From assembly GCA_002083525.1 (NCBI GenBank), contig LWDM01000070.1, positions 5,828 to 69,827 of the forward strand: 64,000 nucleotides of DNA, in the 5' to 3' direction. The notes beneath the pieces were generated by a model. The model saw only the letters and a list, made by a program, of their open reading frames with translations. It was not told the origin of the DNA and did no database searches. Shown here piece after piece: positions 52,098 through 61,178 of this stretch. The DNA comes from Proteobacteria bacterium SG_bin9 (GTDB lineage Bacteria; Pseudomonadota; Alphaproteobacteria; Rhizobiales; Xanthobacteraceae). Position 1 is the first letter of the stretch, and each line of letters begins with the position of its first letter. The position numbers and the translations under genes are program-made.

Positions 52098-53333
52098 ATG
52101 CCAAGCGAATTTAAAGACGGTTTCGTCTCCCGATCTCGTCAATTTGTCACAACTTGGCCAAGCCAATTGCAAAGGCGCTTACCAAGGCTTTCAGCCGCCC
52201 TCATTCCGCTGATCGTGCTGGCCGGATGTGGCGACAAGCCGCAGCAGCAGGCCGCCCCTCCACCCCCGAATGTCACGGTCGCCAATCCGGTCAAGCGGAC
52301 CGTGACCGACTGGGATGAGTTCACCGGACGCTTTGAAGCGGTCGAAGAAGTTCAGGTGCGCGCCCGCGTCGGTGGCTTCGTCACCGGCGTCGAATTCCGC
52401 GATGGCGCCCTGATCCGCAAGGGCGATCTGCTCTACACCATCGACGCGCGGCCCTTCGAGGCCACGGCCGCACAGGTGGAAGGTCAACTCGCCGATGCAC
52501 GCGCCAAGGCCGAACTTGCACGCCGCGAGCTCGACCGCGCCCTCGAACTGACGCGCACGCAGAACGTCGCGGAAGCCGTCGTCGATCAGCGCCGCCAGGC
52601 GCTGCAGGCAGCCCGCGCCGCAATGCTGCAAGCGGAAGGCGCCCAGAAGCGCGCGCAGCTCGACGTCGAATTCACCCACGTCATTGCGCCGATCGATGGC
52701 CGGGTCAGCCGGCATCTCGTCAGCATCGGCAACCTGGTGCAGGGCGCCGATGGCGGCGCAACGCTCCTGACGACGATCGTCAGACTGGATCCGATCTACG
52801 TCTACTTCGACATGGACGAGGCGACGTATCTCCGCAACAACAAGCTCTATTTTGAGGGCCGCCGCCCGAGTTCGCGCGAAAATCCGAACCCGGTGCAGAT
52901 TGCGCTGACCGGCGAGAGCAAGCCATCGCGCGAAGGTGAAATGAACTTCGTCGACAATCGCCTCGATGTCGGCACCGGAACGCTGCGCGGCCGCGCCGTC
53001 GTCAAGAACCAGGATCTGTCGATCCTCCCCGGCCAGTTCGCCCGCGTCCGGCTGATCGGCAGCTCGCCCTACGAGGCGCTGCTGATCCCCGACGCCGCGA
53101 TCGCCAGCGACCAGTCACGCAAGATCGTGTTCGTGGTGAAGGACGACAACACGGTCGAAGCGCGCCCGGTGACGCTCGGGCCGCTCGATGATGGCCTGCG
53201 CGTCGTTCGCGAAGGCCTGAAAGCGGAAGACCGTATCGTCGTGTCCGGCCTCCAGCGAGTCCGGCCCGGGGCGAAGGTCACGCCGCAAGCCCAACAGCCG
53301 CAGCAACAACAGCCCGCTGGCGCAAAACAATGA
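52098..53333 (+). CDS. RND efflux periplasmic adaptor (membrane fusion protein)
   Basis: A 411-residue lipoprotein adaptor. AGAGGGA precedes ATG 52098; the lipobox LAGC puts lipidation on C44 after a rather long basic leader. A lipoyl/barrel-sandwich half (VQVRARVGGFVTGVEFRDGA), an alpha-hairpin coiled coil rich in Ala/Glu/Arg (about 145-210), the second lipoyl half (FTHVIAPIDGRVSRHLVSIG) and the beta-barrel follow; the end is Gln/Pro-rich. The order is that of AcrA/MexA. It overlaps the pump gene by 4 bases (ATGA). No outer-membrane TolC-type gene follows. Confidence 0.95.
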   Translation: MPSEFKDGFVSRSRQFVTTWPSQLQRRLPRLSAALIPLIVLAGCGDKPQQQAAPPPPNVTVANPVKRTVTDWDEFTGRFEAVEEVQVRARVGGFVTGVEFRDGALIRKGDLLYTIDARPFEATAAQVEGQLADARAKAELARRELDRALELTRTQNVAEAVVDQRRQALQAARAAMLQAEGAQKRAQLDVEFTHVIAPIDGRVSRHLVSIGNLVQGADGGATLLTTIVRLDPIYVYFDMDEATYLRNNKLYFEGRRPSSRENPNPVQIALTGESKPSREGEMNFVDNRLDVGTGTLRGRAVVKNQDLSILPGQFARVRLIGSSPYEALLIPDAAIASDQSRKIVFVVKDDNTVEARPVTLGPLDDGLRVVREGLKAEDRIVVSGLQRVRPGAKVTPQAQQPQQQQPAGAKQ

Positions 53334-56300
53334 ACCTCGGCCGCCTGTCCATCAACCAGCCCGTCCTTGCGATGGTGCTGTCGATCGTCGTCCTCATTGT
53401 CGGCGCGATCGCCTACACGACGCTGCCGATCGCGGAGTATCCGCAGGTCGCGCCACCCACCGTCACCGTGACCGCGCGCTATCCCGGCGCTTCGGCACAA
53501 ACCGTCGCCGATACTGTCGCGACACCGATCGAACAGGAGATCAACGGCGTCGAGGATATGATCTACCTGTACAGCCAGTCGACGTCGGACGGCCAGGTCA
53601 CGATCACGGTCACCTTCAAGCTTGGCACCGATCTTGATAAGGCGCAGGTGCTTGTTCAGAACCGCGTCGCCATCGCCGAACCGCGGCTGCCTGACGAGGT
53701 GCGCCGCAACGGCGTCGTCACGCGCAAGAACAGCCCCGACCTGCTGCTCGTGGTGTTCATGCTGTCGCCGGACAACACCTATGACCAGCTCTACATTTCG
53801 AACTACGCGCTGCGGAACGTCCGCGACCAGTTGCTGCGGCTCGATGGCGTCGGCGACATCCAGATTTTCGGCGCGCGCGACTACTCCATGCGGCTGTGGC
53901 TCGATCCGGACCGCATCGCCACTCTCGGCCTGACCTCCAACGACATTCTCACCGCCGTTCGCAGTCAGAACGTCCAGATCGCCGGCGGCCTGCTCGCCGA
54001 GCCGCCGATTGCCGATCGCGCGTTCCAACCAGCGCTGACCTTCACCGGCCGCCTCACTGACCAGCGGCAGTTCGAAGACATTCTGATCAAGGCCGGCAGC
54101 GACGGCCGCACCGTGCGCCTGCGCGACGTGGCGCGCATCGAACTCGGCGCGCTCGCCTACACCACCAACAGCTTCATCTATCAGAAACCAGCCGTTGCGC
54201 TTGCCGTGTCGCAGCGGCCGGGATCCAACGCGCTTGCCACCGCCAATAATGTGATCAAGGCGATGGAGCGGTTGAAGCAGGATTTCCCGCGCGGACTCGA
54301 ATTCAATACCGCCTACAATCCGACCGAGTTCATCTCGCAGTCGGTCAGCGAGCTGATCAAGACGATCTATGAAGCAATGATCCTCGTCGTCATCGTCGTG
54401 CTCGTGTTCCTGCAAGGCTGGCGTCCGTCGATCATTCCGATTCTCGCCATCCCGGTGTCCCTGATCGGCACCTTCGCTATCATGGCCGCGCTTGGTTATT
54501 CCATCAACAACCTCACGCTGTTCGGCCTCGTTCTCGCGGTCGGCATCGTCGTCGACGACGCCATCGTGGTGGTCGAGAACGTCGAGCGGCATCTCGCCGA
54601 GGGCAAGGGCCGGATCGAGGCGGCGCTGGTGACGATGGAAGAGGTCGGTGGTGCGCTGGTATCGATCGCGCTCGTGCTCTGCGCTGTGTTCGTGCCGACC
54701 GCATTCCTCGGCGGCATTTCGGGACAATTCTTCCAGCAGTTCGCCATTACGATCGCGGTCGCAACCGCGATCTCCTGCTTCTGTTCGCTCACGCTGTCAC
54801 CGGCGCTCGCGTCGCTGATCCTGCGGCCGCATCACGAACACGCGCCACCGGCGCAATGGAATATCGTCGCCCGCGGCTGGAATGCCGGCATCGGCGCGTT
54901 CAATCGCGGCTTCGACCGGCTCGCCCATGGCTATGGCCGCGCGGCGACGTTCGTGATCCATCACGGCGTCCTCATGAGCCTGCTCTATGTGCTGCTGATC
55001 GGCGCGGCCGGCTGGCTGCTCTACACAACGCCGCAGGGCTTTATTCCGGCGCAGGATCGCGGTTACGTCATCGTTGCCGTGCAATTGCCCGGTGCCTCCT
55101 CGCTCAACCGCACCACCGAGGTCGTGCAGAAGATCGAAAAGATCGCGCTCGGCATTCCGGGCGTGGTCGCGGTGCCGGCGTTTGCCGGCTTCTCCGGCGC
55201 CACGCGCACGCTGTCGAGCAGTGCGGCGGCGCTCTTCCCGGTCTTTGCGCCTGCAGAAGAACGCGCCAAGGAAGGACACACAACGACGTGGATTACGGCA
55301 GAGCTTCGCAAACGGCTGGCCGCCGTCGAGGAAGCGATCGTGTTCGTCATCCCGCCGCCCTCCGTTCCGGGCATCGGCACCGGCGGCGGCTTCACCATGC
55401 GCGTGCAGGACCGGCAGGGCCGCGGCCCGGAGATTCTGGCAGCGTCGACGAATGACCTGATCAACGCCGCGCGCACCGCGCCGGGCCTGACCTCGGTGTT
55501 CTCGCCCTACTCCAACAACACGCCGCAGGTGTTCGTCGACATCGACCGTATCAAGGCGCAAAAGCTCGGCGTGCCGATCGACAACGTCAATAGCACGATC
55601 GCGACCTACTTCGGCTCGTCCTACGTCAACGACTTCAACATTCTCGGCCGCACCTATCGCGTTACAGCGCAGGCCGATCTGCCCTTCCGCAAGGACGCAG
55701 CGGACCTCGCGCGGCTGCGCACCCGCAACAGCGCAGGCGAGATGGTGATGATCGGCAGCGTTGTCGAGTTCAAGGACATGGCCGGCCCTGATCGTGTGCC
55801 GCGCTACAATCTCTATCCGGCAACCGAGGTTCAGGGCGACACGCTGCCCGGCGTCAGCTCGTCGACGGCGCTGAACACGATGCAGCGCCTGGCATCTGAA
55901 GTTCTGCCGAGCGGCATCAGCTTCGAATGGACCGACTTGTCCTATCAGCAGGCGACCGGCGGCAGCGCCGGCCTTCTGATCTTCCCGATCTGCGTGCTGT
56001 TCGTCTATCTCGTGCTCGCCGCTCAATACGGCAGCTGGACGCTGCCGTTCGCCGTCATCCTGATCGTGCCGATGTGCCTGCTCGCGGCAACGCTCGGCGT
56101 GCGCTTCATGGGCCAGGACGTCAATGTGCTGACCCAGATCGGGTTCGTCGTGCTGGTCGGCCTCGCCGCCAAGAACGCAATCCTGATCGTCGAGTTCGCG
56201 CGCGAGATGGAGCTACAGGGCCGCGAGCGGATGGAGGCGATCACCGAAGCCTGCCGGCTGCGGCTTCGTCCGATCCTGATGACATCGTTCGCCTTCATTC

Positions 56301-56494
56301 TCGGCGTGCTGCCGCTCGTCATTTCGACCGGCGCGGGCTCGGAGATGCGGCAAGCGGTCGGCGTCGCCGTGTTTTTCGGCATGATCGGTGTCACGGTATT
56401 CGGCCTGGTCTTCACGCCGATCTTCTATGTGCTGGTCCGCCGCCTGACCGACAAACGCGCCACGCCGCAGCCGGCCGCTCACGCGGGAAGCTGA
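53330..56494 (+). CDS. RND multidrug efflux pump (AcrB/MexB, HAE-1 type)
   Basis: A 1054-residue proton-driven inner-membrane pump of normal length. The N-terminus (RLSINQPVLAMVLSIVVLIVG) is the first helix; SQSTSDGQVTITVTFKLGTD belongs to the first periplasmic domain. Helix 4 carries VGIVVDDAIVVVENVERHL with the proton-relay Asp pair, and GLAAKNAILIVEFAREM is the mirror helix 10 block with the conserved Lys. Substrates cannot be told from sequence. With the adaptor it forms a two-gene operon; it must borrow an outer-membrane channel. The nearby two-component system may regulate it. Confidence 0.96.
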   Translation: MNLGRLSINQPVLAMVLSIVVLIVGAIAYTTLPIAEYPQVAPPTVTVTARYPGASAQTVADTVATPIEQEINGVEDMIYLYSQSTSDGQVTITVTFKLGTDLDKAQVLVQNRVAIAEPRLPDEVRRNGVVTRKNSPDLLLVVFMLSPDNTYDQLYISNYALRNVRDQLLRLDGVGDIQIFGARDYSMRLWLDPDRIATLGLTSNDILTAVRSQNVQIAGGLLAEPPIADRAFQPALTFTGRLTDQRQFEDILIKAGSDGRTVRLRDVARIELGALAYTTNSFIYQKPAVALAVSQRPGSNALATANNVIKAMERLKQDFPRGLEFNTAYNPTEFISQSVSELIKTIYEAMILVVIVVLVFLQGWRPSIIPILAIPVSLIGTFAIMAALGYSINNLTLFGLVLAVGIVVDDAIVVVENVERHLAEGKGRIEAALVTMEEVGGALVSIALVLCAVFVPTAFLGGISGQFFQQFAITIAVATAISCFCSLTLSPALASLILRPHHEHAPPAQWNIVARGWNAGIGAFNRGFDRLAHGYGRAATFVIHHGVLMSLLYVLLIGAAGWLLYTTPQGFIPAQDRGYVIVAVQLPGASSLNRTTEVVQKIEKIALGIPGVVAVPAFAGFSGATRTLSSSAAALFPVFAPAEERAKEGHTTTWITAELRKRLAAVEEAIVFVIPPPSVPGIGTGGGFTMRVQDRQGRGPEILAASTNDLINAARTAPGLTSVFSPYSNNTPQVFVDIDRIKAQKLGVPIDNVNSTIATYFGSSYVNDFNILGRTYRVTAQADLPFRKDAADLARLRTRNSAGEMVMIGSVVEFKDMAGPDRVPRYNLYPATEVQGDTLPGVSSSTALNTMQRLASEVLPSGISFEWTDLSYQQATGGSAGLLIFPICVLFVYLVLAAQYGSWTLPFAVILIVPMCLLAATLGVRFMGQDVNVLTQIGFVVLVGLAAKNAILIVEFAREMELQGRERMEAITEACRLRLRPILMTSFAFILGVLPLVISTGAGSEMRQAVGVAVFFGMIGVTVFGLVFTPIFYVLVRRLTDKRATPQPAAHAGS

Positions 56495-56583
56495 TTGCCG
56501 CGATCTGCATCACGGGTTGGTCTGGGCCTTGCTTGACCAACGTGCCCGCAAGCAGGTAGCAGTCGTCAAAGCAGCATCGACCG

Positions 56584-57525
56584 ATGAACAGTCAGCCAGA
56601 CCAGCTTGAGCGCGTCGTCCGCGAGATCGCCGACGAAATGGCGCAGCGGACCGATCGCGGTGAGGTTGCGACCTACATCCCGGAGCTCGCAAACGTCGAC
56701 CCGGGCGCGTTCGGCCTCGCGGTGATCGATGCCGAAGGTAACGTTGCGGTCGGCGGCGACGCCGACATGCCGTTTTCGATCCAGAGTATCTCCAAGGTAT
56801 TTACGCTGACGCTGGCGCTTGGGCTCGTCGGCGACAATCTGTGGCGCCGCGTCGGCCGCGAACCGTCGGGTACCGCTTTCAACTCTATCGTTCAGCTCGA
56901 GCGCGAGAACGGCATCCCGCGCAATCCTTTCATCAACGCCGGCGCGATTGCAGTTACGGACGTGATCCTGTCGGGGCATCAGCCGCGCGAGGCGCTCGGC
57001 GAAATCCTCCGCTTCATGCGCTTTGTCGCGGACGATCCCTCGATCAAGATCGACGAGGCGGTGGCTGCATCCGAGCAGCGCACCGGCTTTCGCAACATCG
57101 CACTCGCCAACTACATGAAGGCGTTCGGCGTGCTGCAGAACCCGGTCGACTTCACGCTCGGCGTTTACTTTCACCATTGCGCGATCGCGATGTCCTGCCG
57201 CCAGCTCGCCATGGCTGCGCGCTTTCTGGTGCACAACGGCCGCAACCCCTCGACAGGACTGCTGGTGGTGCAGCCCGAGCGGGCGCGGCGTATCAACGCC
57301 ATCATGCTCACCTGCGGGCACTACGATGGGTCGGGTGAATTCGCCTACCGCGTCGGCCTGCCGGGCAAGAGCGGCGTCGGCGGTGGCATCCTTGCCATTG
57401 CGCCGGGCAAAGCGTCGATCGCGGTGTGGTCGCCGGGCCTCGATGCCTCGGGCAATTCGCGGCTCGGCCGTATCGCGCTGGAAGCGCTGACCAAGCGCAT
57501 GGGCTGGTCGGTGTTCGGCGAGTGA
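56584..57525 (+). CDS. glsA: Glutaminase
   Basis: A 313-residue serine-dependent glutaminase that hydrolyses glutamine to glutamate and ammonia. The catalytic S68-x-x-K71 is in PFSIQSISKVFTLTLAL; RVGREPSGTAFNSIVQLE, NPFINAGAI and the C-terminal GKSGVGGGILAIAPGK are the other family blocks. Length is typical. It lies in a nitrogen neighbourhood with the gstI-like gene and glnII, giving glutamine synthesis and breakdown side by side. No ribosome site better than GCATCGACCG is seen. Confidence 0.95.
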   Translation: MNSQPDQLERVVREIADEMAQRTDRGEVATYIPELANVDPGAFGLAVIDAEGNVAVGGDADMPFSIQSISKVFTLTLALGLVGDNLWRRVGREPSGTAFNSIVQLERENGIPRNPFINAGAIAVTDVILSGHQPREALGEILRFMRFVADDPSIKIDEAVAASEQRTGFRNIALANYMKAFGVLQNPVDFTLGVYFHHCAIAMSCRQLAMAARFLVHNGRNPSTGLLVVQPERARRINAIMLTCGHYDGSGEFAYRVGLPGKSGVGGGILAIAPGKASIAVWSPGLDASGNSRLGRIALEALTKRMGWSVFGE

Positions 57526-57620
57526 GAAAAGCAAAAGGGCCGAACCTCGTTGTTCAGCCCTCTTTCAAACGTGATGCAATTTTCGAAGTCGTCGTGATGG
57601 AAGCCGTCCCTGCGACAAGC

Positions 57621-57803
57621 TCATTGCTTGCCGGTCCGCTTCGATTCCTCGATCGCTTCGAGGTGATACCAAGCGTCGGTTACGACGTGCTCGGCAACGC
57701 TCTGCGCCTTGAGGTCGGCGATGCTGGTGCGTGCACCCGCTGCAAAACGTCCCCTCAAGGGAAACTGGTAGATCGTGGCAGATGTTTCGGTGGTCGTAGT
57801 CAT
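57621..57803 (-). CDS. gstI: GstI-like DUF2735 protein (glutamine synthetase translation inhibitor)
   Basis: A 60-residue protein with the DUF2735 pattern: a Thr-rich start, then ATIYQFPLRGRFAAG, and a C-terminal VVTDAWYHLEAI. In Rhizobium leguminosarum the divergent gene next to glnII encodes GstI, a small inhibitor of glutamine synthetase II expression, and this gene has the same place, divergent from glnII with 480 bases between start codons. AGGAG is 9 bases before ATG 57803; an ATG two codons earlier would be too close. The name is given from family and position; sequence identity to GstI was not measured. Confidence 0.75.
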   Translation of the reverse strand: MTTTTETSATIYQFPLRGRFAAGARTSIADLKAQSVAEHVVTDAWYHLEAIEESKRTGKQ

Positions 57804-57857
57804 CGTCATAGTCTCCTGATGTGTTCTCCTAAATGCGGTCTCTCCTGAACTCTTCAC

Positions 57858-58175
57858 TGAGGGGCCGAAGCACTAGATAGGAAGTGTACCAGCGTTCGCC
57901 CATGATTTGCGCGCCTTGCCTGCGACGAAAGCAGCATTTGCGAACAATATGTGCATCGAAGTTTGATGCAGGTTTACTTAGCATTTCCAAGGCATAACGC
58001 GCGAAGCGAAGCGCGGTTCGATACGCCAAAAGGCGTAAGCCAGACGTCCGCAGCCGCTGAATTGGGCACAGCTGCGCGTGGATTCCCTCGGCAATTCACA
58101 CGCTTGCGGTTGTATGCCGGCAGCCATTTCGACCGCTGATACGAAACTAGGCGGGCTCCGAAAATGCCGCTCGGA
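57858..58175. other. Intergenic region between gstI and glnII
   Basis: About 320 bases with no gene. It contains a TACGCC-AAAA-GGCGTA hairpin (58022-58037) next to a CGCGAAGCGAAGCGCG imperfect palindrome, probably a fragment of an intergenic repeat. I searched for a sigma-54 promoter reading toward gstI and found none with correct GG/GC spacing; NtrC sites could lie here but none is certain. Confidence 0.5.
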
Positions 58176-58193
58176 TTGGCATGTTAAATGCTT
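58176..58193 (+). promoter_or_regulatory. Sigma-54 promoter of glnII
   Basis: TTGGCATGTTAAATGCTT has the invariant GG (58178-58179) and GC (58190-58191) exactly 10 bases apart, and fits the consensus TTGGCACG-N4-TTGCT with few changes. It predicts a transcript start near 58204, about 80 bases before the glnII ATG. Nitrogen control by NtrC is usual for glnII in rhizobia. Confidence 0.85.
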
Positions 58194-58282
58194 GGTAAGG
58201 ACTTCAGTTGGTGACCAAACGCGCGGGGGCGAACCAACAGACCTACGATCCGCCTTCGCAGTTCAACGACGAGAGATTCTCA

Positions 58283-59317
58283 ATGACCAAGTACAAGCTC
58301 GAGTACATTTGGCTCGACGGCTACACGCCCACACCAAGCCTCCGCGGCAAGACGCAGATCAAGGAATTCGACAGCTTCCCGACGCTTGACCAGCTCCCGC
58401 TCTGGGGCTTCGACGGTTCGTCGACGATGCAGGCCGAAGGCCACAGCTCCGACTGCGTGCTGAAGCCGGTTGCGGTTTATCCGGACGCCGCGCGCAAGAA
58501 CGGCGCGCTCGTGATGTGCGAAGTCATGATGCCGGACGGCAAGACGCCGCACGCATCGAACAAGCGCGCCACCATTTTGGACGACGCCGGCGCTTGGTTC
58601 GGTTTCGAACAGGAATACTTCTTCTTCAAGGACGGCCGTCCGCTCGGCTTCCCGACCGAAGGCTATCCGGCTCCGCAGGGCCCCTACTACACCGGCGTCG
58701 GTTTCAAGAACGTCGGTTCGATCGCCCGCAAGATCGTGGAAGAGCATCTCGAGCTCTGCCTCGCTGCCGGCATCAACCACGAAGGCATCAACGCCGAAGT
58801 GGCGAAGGGCCAGTGGGAATTCCAGATCTTCGGCAAGGGCTCCAAGAAGGCTGCCGACGAAATGTGGATCGCTCGTTACCTGATGCTGCGCCTCACCGAG
58901 GAATACGGCATTGACATCGAGTTCCACTGCAAGCCGCTCGGCGACACCGACTGGAACGGCTCGGGCATGCACGCCAACTTCTCGACCGAGTACATGCGCA
59001 CGGTCGGCGGCAAGGAATACTTCGAGGCGCTGATGAAGGCGTTCGAGAAGAACCTGATGGACCACATCGCCGTCTACGGCCCGGACAACGACAAGCGTCT
59101 GACCGGCAAGCACGAGACCGCGCCGTGGAACAAGTTCAGCTACGGCATTGCCGATCGCGGCGCATCGATCCGCGTTCCGCACTCGTTCGCCAACAACGGA
59201 TACAAGGGCTATCTGGAAGATCGCCGCCCGAACTCGCAGGGCGACCCATACCAGATCGCTTCGCAGATCCTGAAGACGATCGCCGAAGTGCCGACGACCA
59301 AGAAGGCGGCGGCCTGA
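58283..59317 (+). CDS. glnII: Glutamine synthetase type II
   Basis: A eukaryote-like glutamine synthetase of 344 residues, distinct from the ~470-residue GlnA. It joins ammonia to glutamate using ATP. The N-terminus KYKLEYIWLDGYTPTPSLRG, the PLWGFDGSSTMQAEG block, FGFEQEYFFF with metal-binding Glu, and NGSGMHANFST are typical. There is no adenylylation loop, as in GSII in general; control is by sigma-54 transcription and perhaps by the divergent gstI-like protein. GAGAG lies upstream of the ATG. A terminator follows. Confidence 0.97.
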   Translation: MTKYKLEYIWLDGYTPTPSLRGKTQIKEFDSFPTLDQLPLWGFDGSSTMQAEGHSSDCVLKPVAVYPDAARKNGALVMCEVMMPDGKTPHASNKRATILDDAGAWFGFEQEYFFFKDGRPLGFPTEGYPAPQGPYYTGVGFKNVGSIARKIVEEHLELCLAAGINHEGINAEVAKGQWEFQIFGKGSKKAADEMWIARYLMLRLTEEYGIDIEFHCKPLGDTDWNGSGMHANFSTEYMRTVGGKEYFEALMKAFEKNLMDHIAVYGPDNDKRLTGKHETAPWNKFSYGIADRGASIRVPHSFANNGYKGYLEDRRPNSQGDPYQIASQILKTIAEVPTTKKAAA

Positions 59318-59327
59318 TCGTGACACC

Positions 59328-59366
59328 AATAGCGGCCGGCTGCGACGCCGGCCGCTATTTCTTTCT
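59328..59366 (+). terminator. Intrinsic terminator after glnII
   Basis: A perfect 12-bp stem ATAGCGGCCGGC/GCCGGCCGCTAT with a 6-base loop, followed by TTTCTTTCTT, 11 bases after the glnII stop. Confidence 0.92.
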
Positions 59367-59407
59367 TCAAGGATAAGCTTGAGCTCAGATACCCCTGGCT
59401 CAAGTTT

Positions 59408-59443
59408 GAACCGGGGCGGAAGCTGGTCACTTCCCCCCGGTTC
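59408..59443. repeat. Large hairpin after the glnII terminator
   Basis: GAACCGGGG (59408-59416) and GGAAG (59418-59422) pair with CTTCC (59430-59434) and CCCCGGTTC (59435-59443): 14 base pairs with one bulged C and a 7-base loop. No T-run follows. It lies 67 bases from the stop of the convergent secreted protein gene and could end that transcript or be a repeat remnant. Confidence 0.6.
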
Positions 59444-59509
59444 GCTTGATGCTCCCGACCACTTTCCTAACCGCTATCGTCCGCAGACGTCACCAGCAAA
59501 CGCCGGAGC

Positions 59510-60079
59510 TCACTCGCGGCGTCGCAGATTGAATTGCGACTGCGTGAGGCGGCAATCCGGCGTCACTGCGCATTGCTGAAGCGGAACAGTCTTGGTCCGG
59601 CGCAGCTCGCGCTCTGCTGCGTCTTCCGATATCGCCGGCGTCAGCGTCGCCAAGGCCGCGCGCAGTGCCCGATCGACTCCAGATTCGCCGGCCGTCGTTG
59701 CATTGCCTGTCAAAATGACGCTGTCGATCACGTCGTGACGCCGCACGTCGATGTCGATGAACAGCAGCCCAAACGGCAGCGGCGGCAGGGTCACATTCTC
59801 GAATTTGCACGTGTGCGAATTCTGGCAAACCGAAAGCAGCCGCCGTCCCTGCGGCCGCCAAAGACAATTCGGCTTCTTGTCCGGCTCGATGATGCAAACC
59901 GCGATGTCCGGCTTGCTGTTGAAATTCGCGGCGCTCTCCCGAAGTCCGGGAACGCCGTCCCACGGGCTGCCGTTGCGTTTGGTGTTGTCGGCGGTGACGG
60001 TCAGGTCGTAGGCGGTGGTCTGCGCGGTTGCGCTAGTGACAGACATCAACGCAAACAGAACGAGTGCAATCAGTCGCAT
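59510..60079 (-). CDS. Secreted hypothetical protein, C2-like
   Basis: A 189-residue exported protein with a clear signal peptide (1-19, ending SATA-Q). The mature part has a beta-rich pattern: AYDLTVTADNTKRNGSPWDG, PDIAVCIIEP, a Cys pair in CLWRPQGRRLLSVCQNSHTC, and LPFGLLFIDIDVRRHDVID with spaced Asp residues, like a C2 beta-sandwich, but I cannot confirm the family. The C-terminus is basic. It is a single gene; 46 bases separate its start from the Bug-type gene upstream on the same strand. Confidence 0.65.
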   Translation of the reverse strand: MRLIALVLFALMSVTSATAQTTAYDLTVTADNTKRNGSPWDGVPGLRESAANFNSKPDIAVCIIEPDKKPNCLWRPQGRRLLSVCQNSHTCKFENVTLPPLPFGLLFIDIDVRRHDVIDSVILTGNATTAGESGVDRALRAALATLTPAISEDAAERELRRTKTVPLQQCAVTPDCRLTQSQFNLRRRE

Positions 60080-60125
60080 TCGGCAAATTCCTTAAATCAA
60101 ATCGGGTGTGCGCTGCCGCACTCAC

Positions 60126-61106
60126 CTATTCCAGAGCGATCTCCGCATCCTTGACGACCTTGGCCCAGCGCGCGCGATCCTTGGCAATCAGTTCTGCCAG
60201 ACGCTGAGGCGGCCCGCCCCGCGCCTGCAGGCCCTGCTTGTCGAGCAGTTCGCGAACGCTCGGCGTCGCCAGAATCTCGTTGAACACCGCATTGTAGCGA
60301 TCGACGATCTCCTTCGGCGTACCGGCCGGTGCCAGCACGCCATACCACAGATCGACGTCGAAACCAGTGACGCCAAGCTCGGCCAGCGTCGGCACCTGCG
60401 GCGCCTGCGGCGCGCGCGCCTGACTGCCAACCGCCAGAATGCGAATTTGTCCGGCCTCCGCGAGCGGAAGTGCGGTGTGGACGGGGATAAACATTGCCGA
60501 GACGTGTCCGCCGGCGAGGTCTTTCACCGCACCGGCCGAACCTGGATAAGGAATGTGCGTGAGGTTGACCTGCGCCGTTAGCTTGAAGAGCTCCATGGCC
60601 AGATGCTGCGGCGTGCCGCGTCCTGGCGACGCATAGTTGATTTCGCCCGGTTTGCTGCGCGCGCGTGCAAGCAGTTCGGCCACCGAACTGACGTTGAGTG
60701 AGGGGTGGACGACAAGCGCGAGGACGCCGGTCGCGATCTCTGCGATCGGCACGAAGCTCTTTTCGGGATCGTAGGGAATCGAGCGGAAGAGACTGGCGTT
60801 CATCACGAACGTGTTGACGGTCACCAGCAGATTCTGACCGTCGGGAGCGGCACGCGCCGCGACATCCGTTCCGATGTTGCCGCTCGCGCCCGGCTTGTTT
60901 TCCACGATGACGGGCTGCTTCCAGCGCTGCCGCAACTCCTCGCTCAGGATGCGTGCGAGCAGATCGGGGCCCGTTCCGGCAGTAAACGGCACGTTGAGTT
61001 TAATCGTCTGCTGCGACTGGGCTTGGGCCGGACCTACGGCGAGAGCCAAGGCGGAGGTTGCCATTCCGAGCACTGTTCGGCGAGAGTAAGCATGACGGAC
61101 GGGCAT
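60126..61106 (-). CDS. Bug/TctC-family tripartite tricarboxylate-type binding protein
   Basis: A 326-residue periplasmic solute-binding protein with a Tat-like signal (YSRRTVLGMATSALALAVGPAQA). Family blocks are LNVPFTAGTGPDLLARILSE, PVIVENKPGASGNIGTDVAA, INYASPGRGTPQHLAMELFK and AGQIRILAVGS. These proteins bind carboxylates or aromatic acids and work with TctAB permeases, but no permease gene is present, so it is an orphan, as most Bug proteins are. GAGGTGAGGA lies upstream of the ATG. It is 72 bases downstream of the FAD hydroxylase gene on the same strand and may serve the same aromatic substrate. Confidence 0.93.
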   Translation of the reverse strand: MPVRHAYSRRTVLGMATSALALAVGPAQAQSQQTIKLNVPFTAGTGPDLLARILSEELRQRWKQPVIVENKPGASGNIGTDVAARAAPDGQNLLVTVNTFVMNASLFRSIPYDPEKSFVPIAEIATGVLALVVHPSLNVSSVAELLARARSKPGEINYASPGRGTPQHLAMELFKLTAQVNLTHIPYPGSAGAVKDLAGGHVSAMFIPVHTALPLAEAGQIRILAVGSQARAPQAPQVPTLAELGVTGFDVDLWYGVLAPAGTPKEIVDRYNAVFNEILATPSVRELLDKQGLQARGGPPQRLAELIAKDRARWAKVVKDAEIALE

Positions 61107-61178
61107 TGAATCCTCACCTCTCGATTATCACGACAACACCGCCGATCTTGCGGATCGGTTTAGCATGATTTCCCGGCC

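Noticed and set aside
53069..54727. 552-codon minus-strand frame opposite the RND adaptor and pump genes
   Set aside because: It spans the junction of two well-supported genes and has Asp/Arg/His-rich shadow composition.
59395..59420. Possible second copy of the tRNA 3' end (TTTGAACC) as an attachment site
   Set aside because: The match is only 8 bases and does not extend into the acceptor sequence.
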